From a virus, in IMG/VR virus record IMGVR_UViG_3300017788_000034, positions 1-52,088 of that record: a stretch of DNA of 52,088 nt, one strand, 5' to 3'. Position 1 is the stretch's first letter, and each line of letters begins with the position of its first letter. Below, one piece after another: positions 27,152 through 39,100 of the stretch. A program made the position numbers and the translations under genes. The notes below the pieces were generated by a model. The model ran no database searches and was not told where the DNA came from. It saw nothing but the letters and a program-made list of their open reading frames with translations.

Positions 27152-30100
27152 ATGCCATTAACAAGGTTAGATAATCTATTATCAAGTAAGACTGGTAAGT
27201 ACATTTATGTTTCTCCTGATGACTTTAACGCAAGTGACGCATTAGATAACAGAGGTAATAGTCAATTACGTCCTTTTGTCTCTATTCAACGTGCTTTCTT
27301 AGAAGTAGCACGTTTTTCGTATGTTCCTGGAGTTAATAATGACAGGTTTGACCAGTTTACGATTATGCTGGCGCCTGGTACTCACTATATTGATAATCGT
27401 CCTGGTGACACGGATACATCAAATGTTCCCATATTCAATTATGATGCGGTAACAGATACTTGGAATGACCCCGCTATTTTTGACTTAGGAAATCCTAATA
27501 ATATTCTGTATCGTTTTAACGGGCGTGATGGTGGTTGCACCATTCCTAGAGGTACATCTCTTGTAGGTACAGACCTTCGTAGAACACAACTTCGTGCTCT
27601 TTATGTACCAGATCCAGCTGATGTTGATGTTCCTCGTACATCACTATTCAATGTAACTGGTGGTTGTTATTTTTGGCAGTTTACTATTCTTGATGCTAAT
27701 CCAGAAAATGGACCACTGAACGGACTAGCATATAGTCAACCTGGGTCTACACAAAAGTCAATACCACTGTATTCCCACCACAAGATGACAAACTTTGTCT
27801 ATGCGGACAAAGAAGATTTGAGTTTACTTTATAGAAAAATTTCAAAATGCTTCAGTAAGTATCAAGAAGCTATTGATGATGTTTACACTGATGAAGTTGG
27901 TAGAATTCAGGATACTTGGTCTTCTACACAATCATATATCGTAAATAATAATGTAGTCTTTGGCGGTGAAGCATATAAGGCACTCGCTAACTCTACAAAC
28001 AAAAGACCAGACTTAGAAGATACATTTTGGGAACGTCTGAACACAATTTCGCGTGAATTTGACTTCAGAATTCAAGAAAACCGAATTGTCGGACCTCTTG
28101 CTGATACCGTTCAATTAGATGAATTTATTGTATCAGAACCTTCAGCTGGATTGCTGGATGTTACAGTAAGAACAAAAATTAATCATGGATTTTTTCCAGG
28201 TCAATATGTTGCTATTGACAACACTGGATTAAATCGTAATTTGGAGGGTGTATTCCAAGTTTACAGTATTAGCACTACAAATCCTAAGGAATTTAAGTAT
28301 CGTATTGTAACTACTGCGAGTGCTGTTGGGCTAGTTCCTGGAGCATCTATTACTCCTAATTCTGCCGCTACTGTATTGGCAGAGATAGACAGCGTTGAAT
28401 CAGCATCACCTTACGTTTTCAACGTTTCTATTCGTTCTGTGTGGGGTATTTGTGGTATTTGGGCGGATGGAAGAAAAGCCACTGGTTTCAAATCAATGGT
28501 TATCGCTCAGTATACGGGTGTTTCGCTACAAAAAGATGACCGTGCGTTCATTCGCTACGATGAATTTAGTAACACTTGGAATCAAGCACCACTAACTGAT
28601 GCGTTTGCTACAACTCCTTATCACATTAAGGGTGACGCATATTGGAAAGATGATTGGAGAAACTTCCACGTTCGTGCTTCGGATGACTCCTTCATTCAAA
28701 ACGTTTCGATCTTTGCTGTAGGTTTTGCCGATCACTTCCTGCTTGAGTCTGGTGGTGACATGTCCATCACCAACTCCAACTCGAACTTTGGTAATACTTC
28801 GATGCATTCGAAGGGATTCAAAGGATTTGCGTTTAACCAAGATAAAGGTGGATATATTACTGATATTATTCCACCAAAAATTCTTGATGAAAGTGTCCAA
28901 CCAATTAAAACAAGTTATTATCCAATTGATGTTCAGTTATCCAAACCATCAACGAATAATAACAGACTTTATATAACTGGAGATAAGGCAAATAATTTCC
29001 TATCTCGTCCCGCCGCAAGTATCAATGGATATAGATTAGGTGCTAGAACATATATTAATGATGATAAGAGTGAAAAGATTTATGTTAATACTACCGCTGA
29101 TCAAACATCTGGCGAAACTGGTTCTACTACAAAATCTGCTGTAGTTTATCCACAAGGATTTAAAATTTGGTCAGCAGCACTTGATACATTAAGTCCTGCT
29201 AATTTAGGTATTGGTGATTTTAACCAAGATGGTACGCCAAATACTGCTGCTGATACTCTCTTATTCAATCTTCGTCAAGATGCTGCTAATTTAATTGATG
29301 CTAATAAAGTCTTTATTCAAGCAGAAGCATTTGGATACATTCTTGAAAAATATCCATACCTTCAAACTATTCCATACGTTAATCCTAACATCACGTTTGA
29401 AACTGGTCGTTTTAGAGATGCTCGCAACTTAATTTTAGCTAATCGTCAAGAAATTATTGACTTTTCTTACAATCAAATGTTGACTGCTTTCCCAACATTT
29501 GTTCCACCTAGCGTAGATAAGTGTAAGAGAGATATTGGAATTATTGTTGATGCTGTTGCCGCTGACTTATATGATGGCGGTAACGCTCATGTGGTTGAAG
29601 CAACCGAATCATATTTTGATGCAAATGGAAATCCAATTGTTGATGGAGTTGTTGGTGAAGTAACTCAGACCATATATGCTTTTAATCGTGCCAGAGACTT
29701 GGCTAAAAAAGCAATTTCCAATTTACTTGGAAATACTTCTCTTGTTCCAGTGGTTTCTTTGACATCTAGTGGAACCACTATTACGGTTACAACATCTTCT
29801 GCACATAATCTAAAAATTGGTCAGGAAATTAATATTGGTGGCGCCACCCAAAGTGAGTACAACGTATATAAAACTGTAGTTTTGTCGTCTGGTCTTACTC
29901 CAACACAATTCCAATATAAGGTATCTGTTGCCCCATCTGTAACTGTCGCAACTGGTGCTTTCTACGTTTCTAAAATTACTATTGACCCAGAAAACACCAT
30001 TAATCCAGCTGGTAGATATAAAGATGCTGCTAGACTTGTTACTGCCAATAGAAGGGAAATCGTTGATCGTGCAGCAGCTGAAATTGCTATTCAGCATCCA

Positions 30101-33100
30101 GATTTCTTCTATCCTGGCGATCCACAAACAACCGCAACATCACGTTTTAAAGATGGTTATAGATTAATTCAACAGAATCGCCGTCAAATTGTTGATCGTG
30201 CCGCTGCCGAAATCGCCATTCAGTTCCCTGATTTCTCCTATCCTGGTGATCCAATAACAACTGCTGTATCTAGATATAAAGATTCCTTTAGACTCATTCA
30301 ACAAAATAGACAAGAAATTGTTGATCGTGCTGCTGCTCAAATTGCAGTCGAACATCCAGATTTCTCCTATCCTGGCGATCCAGTAACAACTGCTGTATCT
30401 AGATTTAAAGATGCTTATCGTCTAATCCAACTAAACAGAACAGCAATTATTGATACTGCGTATGCTGCTATTGCTACGGCATTTCCAACTTTCGTCATCA
30501 ACGCAACAAATACAGATAAGTGTAAGAGAGATATTGGTATCTTCGTCGATTCTATATCTCTAGACATCGCTCAAGCTGGAGGAAATGTATATACTCGTAA
30601 ATTTGTTCTTTCATATTTTAATAACAACACTCCTATTACTAATGGTCTTGTAGGTGAAGAGGCACAATCAAATGCTGCCTTTAATGCGGCTTGTGAAGAA
30701 ATGAAAAAAGCAGTCACAAACCAATTAGCAATTAAAGATCTAACTATCACTTCTGGTGCTGCTACCTTTGGTGGCAGTGGTGGCACTATCGCCAATAACA
30801 GCCCAAATGCTTGTGATGATGTTCGTTCTGCACTTGATAGTTTAACACTTATCGTAACGACTCGCATTGCTGCTGGTAATATAACTGGTCTTCCTGCTGA
30901 ATCAATATCAACTACTGTTCCTGCTGGAGAAGCTAAGTGTAAAAGAGATGTTGGTATCTTCGTTGATGCTTTATCTTTGGATATTTCTAATGGTGGTGGT
31001 AATGTATACAGTCGTCAATTTGTTCTTCAATATTTCAATAACGGTACTCCTATCAGTAATGGATTAGTAAATGAAGAAGCACAATCTGTAACTGCTTTCA
31101 ACAAAGCAAGAGATGAGATGAACAGAGCGATTACTAACCAGTTGTTCGCTAAAGATCTTTCAATTACTGCAGACCCAACACCTGGATCTGGATCTGTATC
31201 GAATACAAATTCCACCTCCTGTGCTAACGTTCAAGCAGCTATCACTAGCCTGGCATTACTTGTTACTGCTCGTGTTACCGCTGGTAACATAACTGGTCTT
31301 CCTGCTGAAACAGTATCAACTACTATTCCTGATGGAGAGGCAAAATGTAAGAGAGATATTGGTATCTTTGTTGATGCGGTTTCACTTGATATCGCACAGG
31401 GCGGTGGCAATGTATACAGTCGTCAATTTGTTCTTCAGTATTTCAATAACGGTACTCCTATTAGTAATGGATTAGTAAATGAAGAAGCACAATCTGTAGC
31501 TGCTTTTGACATGGCTCGTGACATGATGAAGTTAGCAATTACTAATCAGTTGTTTGCTAAAGATCTCACTGTCACTTCTGGTCCTACTAGTGCTGGTGGA
31601 ACTGGCGGCAATGTGAGCAATAATAGTCTTACTGCTTGTTCAGATGTTCAAACTGCCATTACAAACCTAACAGCAATTATTACCGCAAGAGTTACTGCTG
31701 GTAACATAACTGGTCTTCCCGCCGAGACAGTATCGACTACTGTTCCTGCTGGAGAAGTTAAGTGTAAGAGAGATATTGGAATCATTGTGGATGCTGTACA
31801 GCAAGATCTTTTCTGGGCTGGAAATGAATTCACCATTGCCGCAATTCGTGAATACTTTACCAGTAATAATGTTTTATTAACAAATGGTCTTGTTGATGAA
31901 ATTAATCAATCTATAACTGCTTTCAACGCTGCTGGAAACATGGTTAAGAAAGCAATCAATAATCAGTTGTTTACTAAGAATTTAGCACTATCTTCTGGTC
32001 CTGCTATCTTTGGGAGCGGCGGCGCTGTTGTTCCTAATAACAGCCCAACTGCTTGTGCTGACGTACAAGCGACAGTTGATACTCTATTTGGACTTGTGAG
32101 CACAACTCTTACTGCAGGTACGCTCTCATCTCTACCCGCAATCAATAATGGAAAATGGGATTGTGCTAACGTAAGAACCGCAATCGACACACTATTCTTA
32201 ATTCTCACAACTGCTTTAAATACTAATAGTATTGCTGCTCTTCCACCCTCTAATCCTGGTCCTTGGAGTACTGTTAGTGAATCAAGCAAGTGCCGTAGAG
32301 ATATTGGATATATTGTTGAGTCTATTACCGCTGACCTTCGTTTGGGTGGTAATGAAAATACAATTAATGCTGCTGAAGCATATTTCACTGGAACTGGTCA
32401 ACAAACTTTATCTGGTACACTTGCTTCAACTGGTGTTATCACTGGATTAACTAGCACTGCTAATTTACTAGTTGGTATGGCAGTATCTAAAACTTCTGGT
32501 GCTGGTTCATTTGGTGTTAACCCAACAATTGTTTCGATTGATGGAGTAACACAAATTACCGTCACTCAAACTTCAGGAACAGTAACTCCTGGTGCTATTT
32601 CTTTCATTGCTAACCAACTTGATTACATTGAAAAAGAAAGAGTTGAAACTCTTGAATCTTACGATTATGTAAGAAACTTAGCAATTTCTGCTATGAGAAA
32701 TCATAATACCTATGTAAGTGGTAATGCTACTGGTAACTCAGCAATTATTACTGTACCTAGTACTAATGGTCTTATTATTGGAATGTCAGTTCGCAGTGTA
32801 ACTACTATTCCAACTAATACTGGTTCTCTCAACACATTAACAACAAATTACAATGATGAATTAGAAGAAATTAAAAATGGTCGTGTAGTTCCTAAAGCGA
32901 CAAATTATACTACTGCCATTCCTTCAAATGCTTACATCATGAAAATTGGTGATGGAAATAACGGGTTGAACGCAAATCAAATTCAACTTGGAACAAAAGG
33001 TTCTAAATTTGATTCTGGTGTACTTGTAACTGCTAGTTCTTCTTTGGGAACAAATACGCCTACTAAGTTCTTCTTCCAATTAGAAACTGGTATTTGGGCT

Positions 33101-36100
33101 AATGCTATCAAACCATCAGTCGATCTTCAAGTACTTCAAGATTATGATTATGCCGCAACATATGGAGAATGCTCTTCAGTAGTTGAAAATATTAATACAT
33201 TCTTTACTACTTTTAGTACCGTTATTAATAATGGTATTGGTAGCATTGCCAGGAAAACTTCTGAACTTAGCACAGGAACATTTGCCCAGAGAGCAACAAT
33301 CTTTACTTTAACTGATACTTCTTCTGGTGCTTCTCCTACAAACCCTCACCACCTAGAGACGGGAACGCCTGTAAGACTTGTTCCTCGTGCTAAGGACGGT
33401 GTTACGGTAGATAAGCGTTTTATCAGACTTCCTAGAGGATTTGACACAAATACTGTGTATTATATTATTGCTCCTGGTAGAAAGACAGATCCATACGATT
33501 ATTCTAATACTACTAGATTTGATGGAACTACTGTTGGTTCTTACCAAAGTGTTATGCTTGCTAGTAGCGCAGAAAACGCTGCTACTGGTATATACATCTA
33601 TTCCTCAGAAACAGAAAGTATTGATGAAAATGTAACAATTGATGTTTATCAATATGTTCTTGATGTTAAGTATGACCTTAACCAATACACCACTTCAAGA
33701 GGTGATGGAACTACATTGGTAACAGAAGAACCACATGTTTTTGACCTTCCAAACTCTTCTTGGAATATAAATGATAATCAAAAATATCAAGCAATCTTCT
33801 TCAAACCAATTGGAAATGGTACTTTGCCAACTGGTATTTCCTCCGCTAGAGAATACTATGCTCGTTATGTAAATAAACCAAATTTACCTGTTAACCGTCA
33901 GTTTGAAGTTTATGATACTCTAACTCAGGCTGTCCAAGGTGCTACTCCACTTACCTTCCCTGTTTTCACTGGTTCTTTCTATACTTTCTCAAACAAAAAG
34001 AGGTCTCCTCTTAGATTTGCTCCAGAAGCAGGTGCCTCTCTTTCTTTTGATGAAACAAAGCTTTATGTAAATAATAAATCAATATTTGCGGTTAATGACT
34101 ATGTTAGGGTAGCAGATGAATTTTTCTTTGTTACTGGTATTTCGACTACAGGTTCAGACCATCTTATTGTAACAAGATCAGTACTTGGATCATTCCCAGT
34201 TAGTCATTCGGTAGGAGCGGTTGTAAATAAGTGGAATTATAATAATACTTCAACTACTACTACTCTTGCTGAGACAGTAGATTTAGTAGAAACTATTTTT
34301 GACTTTACTTCTGTTTCAGGATTTGCGATTGGCGATTTTGTAAGATTAACTAATAATGTAACTACGTTGAATGAAGTAATTAAAATTACTAAGATTGAAG
34401 GTACTCAAGTTATAGCAGCTAGAGCACAATTAGGAACTGTAGTACAAGCACAATCAGGAACAATAACTGCTACTCGTCTATCTCTTACTGCTGCTTCTCC
34501 TGCTGTTACTACAACTCTTTCTGAAGGATATCCAAGACTTTTATCAGCAGCAGAAAGTGGTAATTATGCTGGTGGTACTTGGTATATCGGTACTGACTCT
34601 ACCAGACCTAACACCATTCTTGAAAGAATGCGTAAAGAAGACTTTTCTACTAAAGATAAAACTCCAGACACTTGGTTTGAAAGAATTGAAGACAGCAGAA
34701 CAAAAGAAGATCGTGTTTATAGATTACGTTATGTTATTCCTAATTATCTTAAGTCAGTTCGAGATCCTTTAAATGGATTTATTATTAAAGCTAGAAATGA
34801 CCAAACCAGAAGACTGTTACCACAAAAAATTCTAGTAAAACCAACTGCTAGTGGGTCAGATATTGCTGAACTTAGTATTCCCAACCAAGGAGCTGCGGTT
34901 ACAGGAAAATCTCCAAATAGAGAATATTTAGGATATACCACAGCAGAACACGGACCAAACTTTATAAGCCTTTATGATCCATATAATCCAGAGACTCTAT
35001 CTCAAATTGATGAGACACCTAAGTATAGAAAAAAGGTTACCACTGATTCTAAAGTAACTTTTTATGTTGAATCTGCCAGAAGAGTTTTATCAAAGGGTAG
35101 AGAATACTTACAATTAACGGTATTCAATATCGGTATTGAAGAGCAAGGATATAAAGAAAAACTGTTCACTACTGTCAGAATTGACGCACCACAAGGAGGA
35201 ACAGGACAATTTGTTTCTAATATCGCCAACCTAGCAAATACAGATACATCTAATATTATTACCTGGGATGGCGCATGTAAAGGTAAAGCACGAGTTCACG
35301 CTTACTTTGATTACGAGAATCAACATTATCTAATTCTTAAAGATATTACTGGAGTATCAAAATTAGAATTTGATTATAATGGAGCTTCAACAGTATTCAC
35401 ACAAGGTACTGTTTCTGCTACTCTACTTTCTCCACCAAATGAAGGACGTTCTGATATTAAGAATTACCTCTACGCAGTAGAAGGGTCAAATGCCTATACT
35501 ATGACTCCTGGAGATACTTTCCAAGCAGAAAATGGTAACTATACAATTGCTAGTGTAGAAGATACGGAAGATTTTGAAGATACTTTCTATATTTTTGATA
35601 TCAATGAAGTTCGCAGAAGAATTCCTGGTCAGCAAGACGGAGTTTATTATCTAACTTGTCTACGTGGCGATATTAGACCATTCCCAACTGGTGCTGGTGT
35701 TGGTTTAAACTTTAGAGATATGAAATTCTCTCAACCAGTATCAAAACTTTATCCTGAATTCTATAAGAATGACCCAGAATGGTATAAGCAACTTGATTCT
35801 GCTGCTGTAGACTCACCAGAAACTATATCTGCTGCGGATAACTACGTCCACGGATTAGTTACTGTTAACGATTCTAAAGCTAGTGTAACTAGAGAAGGTA
35901 TACTAGACCTTGTTAAAGATAAAGGTTCTAAGAGATATAACTTCACGGGAACAACTGAAATTAAAGCTTTACCTGGCGGTGCCTCTGCTGGTTCTGAAGC
36001 AAGAAGAATTCCTATTTGTGGTAATTCACCATATCCAACTGAAAAACGAATATACGTAGAACTTCGTAGACCATCTATTGCTCGTTCAGGTAACCACACG

Positions 36101-39100
36101 TTTGAATATCTTGGATTCGGTCCTGGTAACTACTCAACTGGTTTCCCATCCAGACAGGAAGTTGTTCTTTCTGATATTCAAGATTTCTATGCTCAGGCTA
36201 AGAGACAGAATGGTGGTATCGTATTCTATACTGGTCTAAACTCCAATGGTGACTTGTATATTGGTAACCGCAAGATTAATGCTATCACTGGCGAAGAAAC
36301 ATTCCTAGAATCAGCATTACTTGTTGAGTCTTCTGATCAAGGAGATTCGATTGGAAACTTTGTAACTACTTTCGATGGTCCAGTTACATTCAATGATGTT
36401 GTTTCTTTCCTTGCTCCTCTTCAAAAAGGACCACTTCAATTTACAGCTCCAATTTTTATGGATGTAGGCACAATTGTTCCTACAACTGGATTTAATGCTC
36501 CCCCCGCTATTCAAATCAAATCTAATATTGCTACCGAGGATGATTCTACTCTTAGAATCAATCCATCGACTACCAGACCAACTGGTGATATTATCATTAC
36601 TGATAATAGATTACAGGTTGCGGTTATTGATTTTAATACTAGAGGATTACAAGATTACTCAATTCGTACCGCTCTTAATCAAATAACACCAGACCAACTC
36701 AATATATTTGGACAACTTAGCGGAGGAATAAGTTCACAAGTTATCAACTTTGGTAGTAAGTATCCATTGAAAACTGGTGATATTCTTCTAAGAGGAGAAC
36801 AAGTTGGACTTAGTGGTTCTATTGCTTGGGTTTATGGTAATAATTTTGAAACCGTAGCAAATGCCTACAAGTATAAACTACAAGGTTTTGGTGCTGGTAA
36901 TCCCAAAATAAGGGTTCTATGGGCAGCGGTTTCTGGCACAAGTACCAATTATACAAACACCCAAGTAGGAATTAAATCTGCAAACTATCAAGTTAAGATT
37001 ACTGGCACGATTCAAAATTCTGCTAATTCTGGATTAACTTCTAGAATTTTAGGTGCTTGGAGTATTATACCGTCTACTTTCAGTGAAAACAATGATTTTG
37101 TAGATCTTCAGCTGAATGATTATGTAGATGTAGGTCAGTATGATTTTTCTGCTGCTACCGAACCATCTGTAGTTATTTCTATATCTAACGTTGCTTGGAA
37201 GGAAGTTGGTGTAATTGGTGCAGAGTCTATTAGAACTAAGACTGATGACATTGGTGATTATCGAGTAGGTATTAACACTGTTGCTCGTACCGCTCACACA
37301 GCATTTAAAAATGGATTTATTGAGAGTGGTGCTACTGACCCAAGAGCTAATTTTGATGTTGTTGGAACAGCATTCATTAGTGGCAAAACATTAGCAACTT
37401 CACCAAATAATTATATTGCTAATTCAACTCTTGCTGCTAGAACATTCATCAATCAAGACAACGCTTTGTTGGTTGGTGGAGACAGTGCTACTCCAAATAA
37501 TGCTGCTGTATTCAGACTATCTACTACCAATAGTGGTAGAGTAGGTATTAATACAACTAACGATCAACTAAATGGCACTGCCAATAATGGTTGGTATGCC
37601 GTTGCGTTTGCTGTAATTGGCAATGTGGCATTTAGTGGAAACCTAAGAGTTCAAACTGACCTTGCTGTAAATGGTGGGGACATCACAACCAGTGTTACTA
37701 CTACTGATTTTAACTTCTTAAATCAAAGCACATTTGCTGGTAGTATCACTGACAATGCTGGTGTTATTACAACCACTGGATTAAATATTGCTAATTATGC
37801 CGCTTCTATTAATATTGGTACTAATAGAACATCTGGTCAATATATTAATATTGCTAATGTTTCTGACAATGTTAATGTAAGAATTGCGAATAATCCTAGT
37901 ACTACTATTAGCAATGTTTCTAAAGTTAATATTGGTGGTGCTTTTAGTAATAACGAATCTCAGAGTTATGTTTCGTTTGATTCTAAATTAACTAGAGTTG
38001 GTGGTGACTTAGCTCTTAGTTATTTGAGAGGTCCTGGGTCACTTGTAAGAATTACCGTTCCTTCTGGAGCGATTCTGGAGGCATTTAATGATGCAACTAC
38101 GTTAACTCTTGCTGGTAATGCTTCCACGATTGCTTTTGGTGGTCAGGGTGGAACTACAAAGATTAGAAACTCTCTTATTGTAGATGCATCACTTGTATCA
38201 AATGGCAACTTCACTATGAATGGTGGATTGTCTTCGTTTGATTTTAATGGTGTTCGTGGGCAAATGGGAACTACTCCACTTGCGGTAACTGGCACAAGTA
38301 CTCCACCTTTAGATAAAACAATTGATCTTGTTACAATTATCAATAGTATTCCTGGAATTACGGATTATTATGTTAATCAAATTGATACTGCTGGTAGTGG
38401 TGATTGGGGTGGCATTTCCTATCAGGTGGCAATTACTAATATTCTTGGAGCACCTCCTAATAATTTACCAGCATTAACTGGAAATCAGTTCTATTTACCA
38501 CTACAAACTGCTCCAACATATAATGAAGGTGATTATCTATTAATTGATACCCCTGTTATTACAGGACTTGCTCAACATCCAGAAATTGTTAGAATCCCTA
38601 CGGGAGGATTGGTTAGAACGGGTACTTATCCATACTATATTATTGTAGAAAGACAACCATTAGGAACGTTTGCTCCAATAAGATCAGATCATCCAGATAA
38701 TCCAACATATCAAACAAAAGTTAGAAAGATAAATGTTGCCTTTGATGCTACTTGGACAACAAATAATTTAACTGCTAGCACTGGAACTTCTCTTATTCAG
38801 TTAGCTGAATTTGGTGGAAGTTTGGGAATTGGTGATTACGTTATTCAACAAAGAAGACCACCATTTAATGCTGTTGCTGTTAATGGTAGTAATCAATTAC
38901 AGTCGGTAGTATCTAACTCTTATACATTAGCAGTTGGACAGAAAGTTTCTTCTCAAACTGGTGGAATTACAATTCCAGATGGAACTACAATTACTGCGAT
39001 TAGTGGTTCAACAATTACTTTATCAAATACAGTTACTGGAAATGGTTCTGCTGTATTTAATATTGATATTGGAGAAATCATTAAAATTGCTACATCAGTA

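Noticed and set aside
30014-30529. Regular repeats considered as a CRISPR array
   Set aside because: The repeats are contiguous, 129 bases long, keep reading frame and encode protein; there are no spacers and no cas genes.
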